DNA from: Streptomyces sp. NBC_00448
GTDB lineage: Bacteria > Actinomycetota > Actinomycetes > Streptomycetales > Streptomycetaceae
Assembly (NCBI RefSeq): GCF_036014115.1
Contig: NZ_CP107913.1
Coordinates: forward strand, 1,116,001 to 1,180,000
Direction: 5' to 3'
Length of the DNA: 64,000 nucleotides
Position 1 is the stretch's first letter. Every line of letters starts with the position of its first letter. The notes under the pieces were generated by a model, which was not told the DNA's origin, searched no databases, and worked only from the letters and a program-made list of their open reading frames with translations. This document shows positions 52,618-61,750 of this stretch, one piece after another. The position numbers and the translations under genes were made by a program.

Positions 52618-53868
52618 ATGTCTTCGCCAGATCCGGCGGCGTCGTACGCCGCCGTGTTTCGCCTGCCCCATGCCCGTGTCACGTTCGGCGCCGCGCTGGC
52701 GGGGCGGCTCGGGTACGGGGTGCTCGGCCTCGCCCTCGTGCTCTCACTGACCGCGGCCGCCGGCTCGTTGGCGGCCGGCGGGCTGCTGTCGACGGTGTTC
52801 GGGACGGTGTCGGTCGTGCTGGGCCCGGCACGCGCCGACCTCGTGGACCGCTGGGGCGCCCGCCGCGCCCTGCCGTCGCTGGCCCTGCCGTTCGCGACGG
52901 CGCTCCTCGCCCTCGCGTGGTGCGCGGGCCCGTACTCGGGGGCGGCCGGCCGCCCGGGTACGGCCGTGCTCGCGCTGCTCGCGGCGGCCGCGGGCTCGCT
53001 CTGCCCTCCGATCGGGCCGACGATGCGCGCGGTGTGGAGCGCGCTGGCTCCCGACGAGGCTTTGCTGCAAAGGGCGTTCAGCCTCGACACCGTCGCGGAG
53101 GAACTGCTCTTCCTGGTCGGCCCGCTGATCGCGGTGGCGATGCACCCGGTGCCGGCGCTGGCTCTGTCGGGCCTGCTGATCGCGGCCGGCTCGTGCGCGC
53201 TGGCGGCCTCCCCTGCGGCGCGGCTGATGGCGGCGGCGGGCCACGGTGCGCCGGAAGGGCGGAAGGGCCAGGTGCGGCGCCGGCTGCGGCTGCTGTCCGC
53301 GGAGGGCGCGGGCGTACGGCGGGCGGCCGGCGCGGCGCTGGCCGTGGGTGCGTGCCTGGGCGGCATCGACCTGTACGTCATCGCGTGCGCGGACCGGGCG
53401 CACCACCCGGGCGCGGTCGGGTGGGTGCTGGCCGGTCAGTCCGCGGGCAGCGCGATCGGGGGGCTGCTGCACGGGCGGATGACGTGGCGGCGCTCGGCCG
53501 CGGGAAGGCTGTCGCCGCTGCTGGCGGCGCTGGCCGCGCTGCTCGCCGTGGACGCGGCCGCCTCGGGTGCGCTGCCGCTGCTCGCGGTGTGCGTCGCGGC
53601 GACGGGCACGCTGATGGCGCCCGCCTTGTCCACGGCGTACCTGGCGGCGGCCCGGCTGGCCCCTGACGGCACCGCGACCCGAGCCACCGGCTGGGTCAAC
53701 TCGGCGGTGAACGCCGGTTCGTCGGCGGGCGGCGCGCTCGCCGCCGTCCTGGTGGCGACGGCCCCGCTGCCGGTCTGCTTCCTGGCGACCGCGGCCGTAC
53801 CGGCGCTCGGCGCGCTCAAGGCAGGAGCCCGCGGCCGGAATAGGCGGGTAAGGACCACGACCCCCTGA
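52618..53868 (+). CDS. MFS transporter
   Basis: A 416-residue membrane protein with about twelve hydrophobic segments. ARADLVDRWGARRALPSLAL matches the loop motif after the second span, and FSLDTVAEELLFLVGPLIAV is the fifth-span region seen in actinobacterial set-type exporters. A short basic tail ends the protein. ATG 52618 has AGGGGA upstream. It follows the other MFS gene by 221 bp on the same strand but probably has its own promoter. Confidence 0.85.
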   Translation: MSSPDPAASYAAVFRLPHARVTFGAALAGRLGYGVLGLALVLSLTAAAGSLAAGGLLSTVFGTVSVVLGPARADLVDRWGARRALPSLALPFATALLALAWCAGPYSGAAGRPGTAVLALLAAAAGSLCPPIGPTMRAVWSALAPDEALLQRAFSLDTVAEELLFLVGPLIAVAMHPVPALALSGLLIAAGSCALAASPAARLMAAAGHGAPEGRKGQVRRRLRLLSAEGAGVRRAAGAALAVGACLGGIDLYVIACADRAHHPGAVGWVLAGQSAGSAIGGLLHGRMTWRRSAAGRLSPLLAALAALLAVDAAASGALPLLAVCVAATGTLMAPALSTAYLAAARLAPDGTATRATGWVNSAVNAGSSAGGALAAVLVATAPLPVCFLATAAVPALGALKAGARGRNRRVRTTTP

Positions 53869-54339
53869 TTTCGCCCATTACCTCATACGGTACAATTCTT
53901 TACCTGACCAATACCAACGGGCAGGTGAGCGGGAGGGATGGCGGCATGGTGCGGTACGAAACGACCACCGCGTGCTCGCCCGTCGTTCCCGGCGTTCTGC
54001 GGGGCGGACCGGCGGGCAGCGCATGGGCGATGCCCGCCGGGTGCGCGCCACGCGACCGGGTTCCCGATATCGGCGCCTGAGGTCCGCGCGGTTCCTCCGC
54101 CGGACCCGGCGCCCCGCACCCTGTCCCCCACGTGGCGTCTCCGCCGTCCGTGGCGGGTTCGCACAACCCGCGACCGTGACCTGGCGCGTCGTGCCCGGCC
54201 GCCGCCAGGCGACCGGGCACGACGCGACACGCACGCCCCGCACACCTCTCCGCACGCACACACGCACACACGCACACACGCACACACGCACACACGCAGG
54301 ATTCCGTCCCCCACCCCCGTACGCCCCTTGGAGCACGCC
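53869..54339. other. 471-bp leader region of the KhtT/KhtU operon
   Basis: No gene is convincing here. It contains an AT-richer segment just after the MFS stop (CATTACCTCATACGGTACAAT around 53878), which could hold a promoter on either strand, and an octamer repeat near its 3' end. A long untranslated leader for the antiporter operon is possible. Confidence 0.4.
54255..54297 (+). repeat. CGCACACA octamer tandem repeat
   Basis: The octamer CGCACACA is repeated about five times, ending 43 nt before the start codon of the KhtT-like gene. The repeat is unspaced and short, unlike CRISPR. It could vary in length by slippage. Confidence 0.8.
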
Positions 54340-54828
54340 ATGGGCCTGTCGGCTCACGTTCGCAAGACCCCGCTGCCCGGTGTCGGCAGCCGCTACGACC
54401 TCGACACCGACGCCGGCGGGCACCTGTCGGTCGTCGTACACCAGGACGGGCGGCGCGTGCTCGCGCTGCGCGACCCGCAGGACGACGACGCGTGCACCGA
54501 CGCCGTCCCGCTGACCGAGGCCGAGGCCGGGGCGCTGGCCCGGCTGCTGCTGCCGGACCCGGTGGCGAAGCTGCGCCGCGCGCAGGTCGGCATCGACCTG
54601 GTCACCGAGCGGATCGAGATCGACAGCCGGTCGCCGTACGCCGGCCGCACGCTCGGCGCCACCCAGGCACGTACCCGCACCGGCGCCTCGATCGTCGCGG
54701 TGCTGCGGCGGACCTCGGCGCATCCGTCGCCGGCACCCGACTTCCGTTTCGCGCTCGGGGACACGCTCGTCGTCGTCGGCACTCGCGAGGGCGTGGACGC
54801 CGTCGCCGAACTCATCACCGGAGGATAG
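54340..54828 (+). CDS. khtT: KhtT-like TrkA-C regulatory subunit of cation:proton antiporter
   Basis: A 162-residue cytosolic protein: a small N-terminal domain (GVGSRYDLDTDAGGHLSVVV) and a C-terminal RCK_C/TrkA_C domain (SRSPYAGRTLGATQARTRTG to FALGDTLVVVGTREGVDAV). It pairs with the antiporter gene 6 bp downstream as in KhtTU, where KhtT inhibits or gates the channel in response to nucleotides or pH. ATG 54340 has GGAG upstream. The naming follows family layout and is inferred. Confidence 0.88.
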   Translation: MGLSAHVRKTPLPGVGSRYDLDTDAGGHLSVVVHQDGRRVLALRDPQDDDACTDAVPLTEAEAGALARLLLPDPVAKLRRAQVGIDLVTERIEIDSRSPYAGRTLGATQARTRTGASIVAVLRRTSAHPSPAPDFRFALGDTLVVVGTREGVDAVAELITGG

Positions 54829-54834
54829 CCGCCC

Positions 54835-56196
54835 GTGCACAACACGACGTCCATGCTCGTCGAACTCGGGGCGATCATCCTCGCCCTGGGCCTGCTCGGC
54901 CGGTTCGCCGGCCGGGTGGGTTTCTCCCCGATCCCCCTCTACCTGCTCGCCGGGCTCGCCTTCGGCCAGGGCGGCATCCTCCCGCTGGACGCGAGCGAGG
55001 ACTTCGTCGCCACCGGCGCGGAGATCGGCGTGGTCCTGCTGCTTCTCCTGCTGGGCCTGGAGTACAGCGCGTCGGAGCTGGTCACCAGTCTCAGGACCCA
55101 GTACCCCTCCGGCGCGGTGGACTTCGTGCTCAACGCGGTACCCGGCGCGGTCGCCGCGCTGCTGCTGGGCTGGGGCCCGGTCGCCGCGGTGGCGCTGGCC
55201 GGTGTCACCTGGATCTCCTCCTCGGGCGTCATCGCGAAGGTGATGCGCGACCTGCGCAGGCTCGGCAACCGGGAAACCCCGGTCATCCTGGGCGTGTTGG
55301 TGATCGAGGACCTGGCGATGGCGCTCTACCTGCCGATCCTCACCGCGCTGCTGGCCGGCGCCGGTCTGGCCGGCGGCACCGTCACCCTGCTGATCTCGCT
55401 GGGCACGGTCGGCGCGGTCCTCTACCTGGCGCTGCGGCACGGCCGCTTGATCAGCCGGGCGGTCTCCTCGGACAACCCCGAGATGCTGCTGCTCGTCGTG
55501 CTCGGCCTGACCCTGCTGGTGGCGGGTGTCGCCGAACGCCTCCAGGTCTCCGCGGCCGTCGGCGCGTTCCTGGTCGGCATCGCGCTGTCGGGTGACGTCG
55601 CCGAGGGCGCGAGCAACATCCTCACCCCACTGCGCGACCTGTTCGCCGCGGTGTTCTTCGTCTTCTTCGGACTGTCCACGGTCCCCGCCGACATCCCGCC
55701 GGTGCTCGTGCCCGCGCTGATCCTCGCGCTCGTGACCGCCATGACCAAGGTCGGCACCGGCTGGTTCGCCGCCCGCCGGGCCGGCATCAAGACCCCGGGA
55801 CGATGGCGGGCCGGCGGCACCCTGGTGGCCCGCGGCGAGTTCTCCATCGTGATCGCCGGGCTCGCGGTCGCCAAGGAGCCGCGCATCGGCCCCCTCGCCA
55901 CCGCCTACGTGCTGATCCTGGTCGTCCTCGGCCCGCTCAGCGCCCGCTTCACCGAGCCCCTGGCCCGCCGCGTCACCCCCCACCTGCCGCGACGGTTCGC
56001 GCCCGCCGCGCAACCCGCACCGGCCGGACCGTCCGAGGCCGCGCCCGCATCCACCGGTGACACGGCGCCCGATACGGCGCACGACGGCGAGGCCGGCGCC
56101 GACCTCGAACCGGAGCTCGGGTCCGACCTCGAAGCCGAACTCGGGCCCGAAATCGGCCCGGAGATAGGGCCGGAGGCCGCTCCCGCGAAGAGCTGA
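54835..56196 (+). CDS. khtU: KhtU-like K+/H+ antiporter (CPA2 family)
   Basis: A 453-residue membrane antiporter of the CPA2 family. About twelve hydrophobic segments cover residues 5-385; VGVLLLLLLLGLEYSASEL, TWISSSGVIAKVM and VLVIEDLAMALYLPIL with the ion-site Asp, and SGDVAEGASNIL are typical. There is no internal RCK domain; regulation is from KhtT. The last 60 residues are an acidic tail with the repeated unit EIGPEIGPEA, unusual for the family. GTG 54835 starts after GGAGG. Likely role: K+ efflux under alkaline or electrophile stress. Confidence 0.9.
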   Translation: MHNTTSMLVELGAIILALGLLGRFAGRVGFSPIPLYLLAGLAFGQGGILPLDASEDFVATGAEIGVVLLLLLLGLEYSASELVTSLRTQYPSGAVDFVLNAVPGAVAALLLGWGPVAAVALAGVTWISSSGVIAKVMRDLRRLGNRETPVILGVLVIEDLAMALYLPILTALLAGAGLAGGTVTLLISLGTVGAVLYLALRHGRLISRAVSSDNPEMLLLVVLGLTLLVAGVAERLQVSAAVGAFLVGIALSGDVAEGASNILTPLRDLFAAVFFVFFGLSTVPADIPPVLVPALILALVTAMTKVGTGWFAARRAGIKTPGRWRAGGTLVARGEFSIVIAGLAVAKEPRIGPLATAYVLILVVLGPLSARFTEPLARRVTPHLPRRFAPAAQPAPAGPSEAAPASTGDTAPDTAHDGEAGADLEPELGSDLEAELGPEIGPEIGPEAAPAKS

Positions 56197-56304
56197 CCCG
56201 GGGCCCGCACACCGCACAGCGCACACCACACCCGCCCACCCGCCGCCACGCCCGGCGGCCCCGCGCACCAACTCCCACCGGCACCGGCGACGATCGGGGG
56301 CACC

Positions 56305-57360
56305 ATGACCGTGGACAACCTGCCGCAGACCTTCCTCACCGGCTATGCCGAGGTGCTGCTCAAGGCATCGGCCACCGGACGCCGACTCACCCGGGAGGAA
56401 CTCAGCAGCCACCGGGCGATGGGTGCGAGGGCGGCCGAGGCGGGCTACGACTGGCGGCAGATCCTGCGCGAACACCTCGCGGCCGGGCGGGTCGTACGGC
56501 CGCGCTCGGCCGCGGACCTCGACGGCGTGCTGGCCACCGTCGGACAGGCGCTCGACGCGTTCGCCGACGGCTACCAGCGGGCCCAGCGCGCGGCCGCGCA
56601 CACCCATGACGCGGCCCGGCGGGCGTTCATCGGCGGCCTGCTGTCCGGCACCTTCGACCCGGAGGCGCTGGCCGTGGACGCCGAGCGCTTCGGCCTGCAA
56701 CTGTCGCACGCGCACAGCGTCGCGGTGGCGGTCGGCGTCGAACCGTACGACGACACGCACGCGGTGACGCGGAAGGTCAGCACCGACACGCTCAGCCGGT
56801 TCGGCAGCCGCGGGGTGCTGCTCGCCGCGGTGGACGGCGCGCTGGTGTGCGTGACACCGGGCGGGCAGGACGACGTGCCGGCCCACTTCGCCGAACGCGC
56901 GGTCGCCGCGGGTGCGGTCCGGGTCGCGATCGGCCGCGCGCGGCAGGGCGCCGCAGGGTGCGGGCACTCCTATCGCGAGGCGCTGGGCGTGCTGTCGGTG
57001 GCGGACCGGATGGCGTTCGAGGAGCCCGTCCTGCACGCTGTCGACCTGCTGGTCTTCCCGGTGCTGACCCGCGACCGGCAGGCCCTCACCGATCTCGTGC
57101 AGACCATGCTCGGCCCGCTGGAACAGGCGCGCGGCGGCGCCCGACCGCTCCTGCGCACCCTGTCGGTGTACTTCGACGCCGGGTGCGTGACCGCCGAGGC
57201 GGCCCGGCGGCTGTCACTGAGCGTCCGCGCGCTGACCTACCGGCTGCAGCGCGTCCGCGCGCTGACCGGCTCGGACCCGGCCGACCCGCGCCACCGCTAC
57301 GCGCTCCAGACCGCCGTGATCGGCGCGCGCCTGCTCGACTGGCCGGAGAACGGCCCCTGA
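56305..57360 (+). CDS. PucR/CdaR-type helix-turn-helix regulator
   Basis: A 351-residue regulator. The N-terminal half is a helical sensor-like region (TRRLTREELSSHRAM is near the start); the middle resembles a GGDEF-derived CdaR domain; the C-terminal HTH_30 domain (RTLSVYFDAGCVTAEAARRL, SLSVRALTYRLQRV) is typical of PucR-family factors. It follows the antiporter gene by 108 bp on the same strand, so it may share the operon or control it. Ligand unknown. Confidence 0.85.
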   Translation: MTVDNLPQTFLTGYAEVLLKASATGRRLTREELSSHRAMGARAAEAGYDWRQILREHLAAGRVVRPRSAADLDGVLATVGQALDAFADGYQRAQRAAAHTHDAARRAFIGGLLSGTFDPEALAVDAERFGLQLSHAHSVAVAVGVEPYDDTHAVTRKVSTDTLSRFGSRGVLLAAVDGALVCVTPGGQDDVPAHFAERAVAAGAVRVAIGRARQGAAGCGHSYREALGVLSVADRMAFEEPVLHAVDLLVFPVLTRDRQALTDLVQTMLGPLEQARGGARPLLRTLSVYFDAGCVTAEAARRLSLSVRALTYRLQRVRALTGSDPADPRHRYALQTAVIGARLLDWPENGP

Positions 57361-57421
57361 TCGGCCCTGACAGACCCTGAAACGGCCCTGGTCGGCCCGG
57401 CCGTGCGGGGTGCGTCCCCGC

Positions 57422-58213
57422 TCAACGGCCGCCGGTGCGCTCGTAGCCGACCAGCCGGGCCTGCAGTTCCTTGTACGGGGTCGCGCCCGGCAGGTCGGTG
57501 CGGCCGTCGCGGACGGCGGCGGCCACGGCGGTCGCCGCGTGCACGGCGGCGCGGTAGGGCAGCGAGCCCGTGCTGACCCGGCGGACCCCGAGCCCGGCCA
57601 GGTCGTCCAGGGTGAGGTCGGGCACCACCAGCACGTTGAGCGGGACCGGGATGCCCGCGGCCAGCTCGCGCAGCACCTCCGGGTCGGTGGCGCCCGGCAC
57701 GAACACGCCGTCGGCGCCCGCCCGTACGTAGGCCGCGGCGCGCTCCAGCGTGGCGGGGATCTCCGCCTCGGTGCCGAGCCAGTACGTGTCCACCCGGGCG
57801 TTGACGAACAGGTCGGGGCAGCGGTCCTTGACGGCGGCGACCTTCGCGGCGTGCGCCTGCGGCGCGACCAGCCGTTCGGCGGTGCTGTCCTCCAGGTTCA
57901 CCCCCGCCAGGTTCGCCCCCGCCGCTTCGAGCCGCGCGACGTACTCCGCGACCTCGGCGGGGTCGTCGCTGTAGCCGTCCTCGACATCCATGCTGAGGTG
58001 GGCGGGCAGCCCGCTCAACGCGCGGGCCAGCGCGAGGTTCGCGTCCTTCGTGGCGCGGCCGCCGTCGGGCCGGCCGAGCGCGGACGCCACCCCGAAGCTG
58101 GTGGTGCCGATCGCCTCGAAACCGGCGTCGGCGAAGGCCAGCGCCGACGGCACGTCCCAGGCGTTGGGCAGGACCAGGGGCCGCGGGCCGCGGTGCAGGT
58201 CTCGGAACGTCAT
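57422..58213 (-). CDS. Isocitrate lyase/PEP mutase superfamily enzyme
   Basis: A 263-residue TIM-barrel enzyme of the ICL/PEPM family, which cleaves or forms C-C or C-P bonds beside a carboxylate. LVLPNAWDVPSALAFADAGF, GTTSFGVASALG (substrate loop), LSMDVEDGYSDDPAEVAEYV with Mg-binding Asp/Glu and GVNLEDS are visible. The usual catalytic Cys loop (KKCGH in ICL) is absent, as in carboxyvinyl-phosphonate-type or oxaloacetase-type members. ATG 58213 lies 7 nt after TAACGT (leaderless). Function within the family is undetermined. Confidence 0.85.
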   Translation of the reverse strand: MTFRDLHRGPRPLVLPNAWDVPSALAFADAGFEAIGTTSFGVASALGRPDGGRATKDANLALARALSGLPAHLSMDVEDGYSDDPAEVAEYVARLEAAGANLAGVNLEDSTAERLVAPQAHAAKVAAVKDRCPDLFVNARVDTYWLGTEAEIPATLERAAAYVRAGADGVFVPGATDPEVLRELAAGIPVPLNVLVVPDLTLDDLAGLGVRRVSTGSLPYRAAVHAATAVAAAVRDGRTDLPGATPYKELQARLVGYERTGGR

Positions 58214-58465
58214 GGTCCGCACGTTAGCCCCTCACAGGTCGCGCCCCTTGGTTCACGGCTGGTTTGCGGCCCGCTTTTCGCGGAAGAAGCCCAGAATCCA
58301 GGGCGCGGAGGCACTCACCGGGAGCCCGCCACCCGCCGGTGGCCCCTCGGCCGGCAGAACGCACCGGCCGCGGGGGACACGCCCGGGCACTCCCGGTGAG
58401 CGGGGGCCCTGGGCAGTAGGGTCCAGGTGATTCACCGGACGCCGCCCGCACAGGGGAGAGTTGGA

Positions 58466-59590
58466 TTGGCCACCGAGCCGGAACCGCAGCCCGTACTGGG
58501 ACCGCTCACGTCCGCCGCGATCTTCCTCGTGGTGACGGTCGAGGACGGCGGCGAGCAGACCGCGCGCGAACTGCTCGCGGACCTCGCCGGGTTGACCCGC
58601 GCCATCGGGTTCGGCGCGCCCGACGGCAAGCTGAGCTGCGTCGCCGGGGTCGGGTCGGCGGTGTGGGACCGCCTGTTCGACTACCCGCGGCCCGCGGGCC
58701 TGCACCCGTTCACCCCGCTGGAGGGCCCGCGGCACCGCGCGGTGGCCACCCCGGGCGACCTGCTGTTCCACCTGCGGGCCACCCGCCTCGACCTGTGCTT
58801 CGGGCTGGCCGCCCAGATCATGGACCGGCTGCGCGGCTCGGTGGTCGTGCGGGACGAGGTGCAGGGCTTCAAGTACCTGGACGTACGCGACCTGCTGGGC
58901 TTCGTGGACGGCACCGAGAACCCGGTCGGCCCGGCGGCGCGCGAGGCGGTGCTGATCGGCGCGGAGGACCCGCAGCACGCGGGCGGCAGCTATGTGATCG
59001 TGCAGAAGTACCTGCACGACCTGGACGGCTGGAACGCGCTCCCGGTCGAGGCGCAGGAGCGCATCATCGGCCGGACGAAGGCGACCAACGTCGAACTGGA
59101 CGAGGACGACTCGCACGTCGCCCTGAACACCGTCACCGGCCCGGACGGCGAGGAGCAGGACATCCTGCGGGACAACATGCCGTTCGGCAGCCCGGGCCGC
59201 GGGGAGTTCGGCACGTACTTCATCGGCTACGCCCGCACCCCCGACGTGACCGAGCAGATGCTGCGGAACATGTTCCTGGGCACCTCGGCCGCCTCCCACG
59301 ACCGCATCCTCGACTTCTCCACCGCCGTCACCGGCACTCTCTTCTACGCGCCGTCCGCGGACTTCCTCGACGACCTGCCGGACGCCCCGGGGAGCGGGTC
59401 CGCGGCCGGGGCCACGGTCGGGTCCACGGCCGGGTCCGCCGTCGGGTTCGCCACGCAGCAAGCGTCCGGGCCCCCGTCCGGACCCGCGCAGGCGCCCGCA
59501 CCGGAACCCGCGCCGGCATCCGCCCCCGCACGGTCCGCCGCCGACGGCAGCCTCGGCATCGGCAACCTGAAAAGGAGCACGCCCTCGTGA
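58466..59590 (+). CDS. DyP-type peroxidase with encapsulin cargo peptide
   Basis: A 374-residue haem peroxidase of DyP class B, packaged into the encapsulin shell made by the next gene. GFVDGTEN (Asp148 distal) is at about residues 145-152, the proximal His217 is in DDSHVALN, and LRDNMPFG follows. After residue 310 a Gly/Ser/Pro/Ala-rich linker leads to DGSLGIGNLKRSTPS at the C-terminus, the LGIGxL cargo-loading tag. TTG 58466 is chosen for GGGGAGAG upstream; GTG 58427 is alternative. The stop overlaps the encapsulin GTG. The linker is long compared with known DyP cargo. Confidence 0.92.
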   Translation: MATEPEPQPVLGPLTSAAIFLVVTVEDGGEQTARELLADLAGLTRAIGFGAPDGKLSCVAGVGSAVWDRLFDYPRPAGLHPFTPLEGPRHRAVATPGDLLFHLRATRLDLCFGLAAQIMDRLRGSVVVRDEVQGFKYLDVRDLLGFVDGTENPVGPAAREAVLIGAEDPQHAGGSYVIVQKYLHDLDGWNALPVEAQERIIGRTKATNVELDEDDSHVALNTVTGPDGEEQDILRDNMPFGSPGRGEFGTYFIGYARTPDVTEQMLRNMFLGTSAASHDRILDFSTAVTGTLFYAPSADFLDDLPDAPGSGSAAGATVGSTAGSAVGFATQQASGPPSGPAQAPAPEPAPASAPARSAADGSLGIGNLKRSTPS

Positions 59591-60405
59591 ACAACCTGCA
59601 CCGCGAACTCGCCCCCATCTCCGACGCCGCGTGGGCCGACCTGGAGGCCGAGGCCCGGCGCACCTTCGCCCGCAACGTCGCGGCCCGCCGCATCGTGGAC
59701 GTGCCCGAGCCCGGCGGCCTCGAACTGTCCGCGGTGGCGACCGGGCACCTGGACGAGATCGCCGCGCCCGGGCACGGCGTGACCGCGCGCACCCGCCGCT
59801 CGCAGCCCGTGGTGGAGCTGCGGGTGCCGTTCACCGTGGACCGCGGCCAGGTCGACGACGTCGCGCGCGGCGCCAAGGACGCGGACTGGCAGCCGGTCAA
59901 GGACGCGGCCAAGCAACTCGCCTACGCCGAGGACCGGGCGATCTTCGAGGGGTACTCCGCCGCGGGCATCACCGGCATCCGGGCGGCCTCGTCCAACCCC
60001 GGGCTGACGCTGCCCGCGGACGTGCGGGAGTACCCGGACGCGATCAGCCACGCCGTCACCACGCTGCGGCTGGCCGGTGTCGACGGCGCGTACACGCTGG
60101 CGCTGAGCGCCGACGCGTACACCGCGGTCAGCGAGACCTCCGACCACGGCTACCCGATCCACCAGCACCTCGCGCGGCTGCTGGACGGCGAGATCGTGTG
60201 GGCGCCGGCGATCGACGGGGCGTTCCTGCTCGCCACCCGCGGCGGCGACTTCGAGCTGCGGCTCGGCCAGGACGTGTCGATCGGCTACCTCGGCCACACC
60301 GCCACCACCGTCGACCTGTACTTCCAGGAGTCGCTGACGTTCCTGGTGCACACCGCGGAGGCGGGGGTGGCCCTCCAGCCGTCGTCCAAACCCACCGCGG
60401 TCTGA
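59587..60405 (+). CDS. Encapsulin shell protein, family 1
   Basis: A 272-residue HK97-fold protein that self-assembles into a nanocompartment. NNLHRELAPISDAAWADLEA opens the N-arm that binds the cargo tag; EAARRTF, ARRIVDVPEPGG, YAEDRAIFEGY, ITGIRAAS and VHTAEAGVALQP are the expected family motifs. The start GTG overlaps the DyP stop (GTGA), coupling their synthesis. Together they form a DyP-loaded nanocompartment, likely used in oxidative stress. Full length for family 1 (about 265 residues). Confidence 0.95.
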   Translation: MNNLHRELAPISDAAWADLEAEARRTFARNVAARRIVDVPEPGGLELSAVATGHLDEIAAPGHGVTARTRRSQPVVELRVPFTVDRGQVDDVARGAKDADWQPVKDAAKQLAYAEDRAIFEGYSAAGITGIRAASSNPGLTLPADVREYPDAISHAVTTLRLAGVDGAYTLALSADAYTAVSETSDHGYPIHQHLARLLDGEIVWAPAIDGAFLLATRGGDFELRLGQDVSIGYLGHTATTVDLYFQESLTFLVHTAEAGVALQPSSKPTAV

Positions 60406-60548
60406 GCGAGCGGTCCGAAGGGTTCAGGCGGTTCAAGCAGCTCAAGCGGTTCCAGGGGCCCGGATCTCACGTTCCGGGCCCCCGCCGCGTCTACGGTGTG
60501 TCGGCGGTCCGCACCGAGGGCCGCCAGGAGACGTGGAGGAGAGCGGCG

Positions 60549-61049
60549 ATGAGGACGCACACCGTGGTCGACTCCCCGGTCGGGGAACTGGTGCTGGTGG
60601 CCGAGGACGGCGCGCTCAGCGGGCTGTACTTCGCGCACCGGCACCGGGGGCGGCCGAAGCCCGAGGAATTCGGCGCGCGCGACGACAGCGGGTTCGACGC
60701 GGCCCGGCAGCAGATCGAGGAGTACTTCGCGGGCGAGCGGCGGGAGTTCGGGCTGCCGCTGGCGCCCAAGGGCGACGACTTCCACCGCAGGGTCTGGGAC
60801 CTCATCGCGGCGATCCCCTACGGCCGCACCCGTACCTACGGGGAACTCGCCGCCGACCTGGGCGACCGGCAGCTGGCGCAGGCGGTCGGCGGCGCGGTCG
60901 GCGCGAACCCGCTGTCGCTGGTGGTGGCGTGCCACCGCGTGGTGGGCGCGGGCGGGAAGCTCACCGGGTACGCCGGCGGGCTGGAGCGCAAGCGGTTCCT
61001 GCTGGACCTGGAGGAGCCCGCCGAGGAGAAGGAGGCACGGCTGTTCTGA
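60549..61049 (+). CDS. ogt: Methylated-DNA-protein cysteine methyltransferase
   Basis: A 166-residue suicide DNA-repair protein that removes O6-alkyl groups from guanine. The active-site motif is VACHRVV with Cys128 (commonly PCHRV; Ala replaces Pro). PYGRTRTYGELAADLGD is the DNA-binding region, and KLTGYAGGLERKRFLLDLE the end. ATG 60549 follows GGAGGAG, with TACGGT at 60493-60498 as possible -10 box. It is 113 bp upstream of a sigma factor gene that is coupled to a second such protein. Confidence 0.9.
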   Translation: MRTHTVVDSPVGELVLVAEDGALSGLYFAHRHRGRPKPEEFGARDDSGFDAARQQIEEYFAGERREFGLPLAPKGDDFHRRVWDLIAAIPYGRTRTYGELAADLGDRQLAQAVGGAVGANPLSLVVACHRVVGAGGKLTGYAGGLERKRFLLDLEEPAEEKEARLF

Positions 61050-61162
61050 ACGGCGGGGCCGTGGTGCCACGGCGACGCCGGCCTCGGCCGCCCGGCGCGC
61101 GACGGCCGCACTTTCCCCGGCCGGCGGGCTCACGTTCCGACCGCCCGGAGCGTTGACAGGGT

Positions 61163-61750
61163 GTGAGCAAGCCACCGTTCGAACAGATCGTGACCGAGCA
61201 CGGGCCGATGGTGCTCCGGGTCGTCCGTGCCGTCCTGGGCCCGCACGACGCGGAGGACGCCTGGTCGGAGACGTTCCTCGCGGCGCTGCGGGCGTATCCG
61301 GAGCTGCCCGGGGACGCGAACGTGGCCGCGTGGCTGGTGACCGTCGCGCACCGCAAGGCGATCGACGTGACGCGCGCCAACGCGCGCCGGCCCGTACCGG
61401 CCGGCGAATTGCCCGAGCGGCCGAGCGCCGCCGGCCGCCCCGAGGACTGGGACCCCGATCTGTGGCGCGCCCTGAAGGCGCTGCCCGAGCGGCAGCGGCA
61501 CGCGGTGGCGTACCACTACCTCGCCGGGCTGCCCTACAAGGAGATCGCCGCCGTGACGGGCGGCAGCACCGACGCGGCACGCCGGGCCGCCGCCGACGGC
61601 ATGCGGACGCTGCGCCGCACCTACCCGGCGCATCCCGACCCCGATCCGGAAACGGACACCCGCACCGGGACCAGGACGGACACGAGCACAGGCACGGGCG
61701 GTCGTGGAAGCACGGCCGCCGGCAACGAGACGGGAGCGAAAGGACGATGA
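61163..61750 (+). CDS. ECF RNA polymerase sigma factor
   Basis: A 195-residue sigma-70-type ECF factor. Region 2 is visible from IVTEHGPMVLRVVRAVLG to WLVTVAHRKAIDVTRANA (about residues 9-75), including EDAWSETFLAAL; region 4 is LPERQRHAVAYHYLAGLPYK and the helix EIAAVTGGSTDAARRAAADG. The C-terminal 35 residues are a low-complexity Thr/Gly/Arg tail. GTG 61163 is the start. Its stop overlaps the ATG of the second methyltransferase (ATGA), implying an alkylation-response unit; no anti-sigma gene is adjacent. Confidence 0.88.
   Translation: MSKPPFEQIVTEHGPMVLRVVRAVLGPHDAEDAWSETFLAALRAYPELPGDANVAAWLVTVAHRKAIDVTRANARRPVPAGELPERPSAAGRPEDWDPDLWRALKALPERQRHAVAYHYLAGLPYKEIAAVTGGSTDAARRAAADGMRTLRRTYPAHPDPDPETDTRTGTRTDTSTGTGGRGSTAAGNETGAKGR

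Noticed and set aside
54255..54297. Tandem repeats as a CRISPR array
   Set aside because: The repeat unit is 8 bp without spacers and there are no cas genes in the window.
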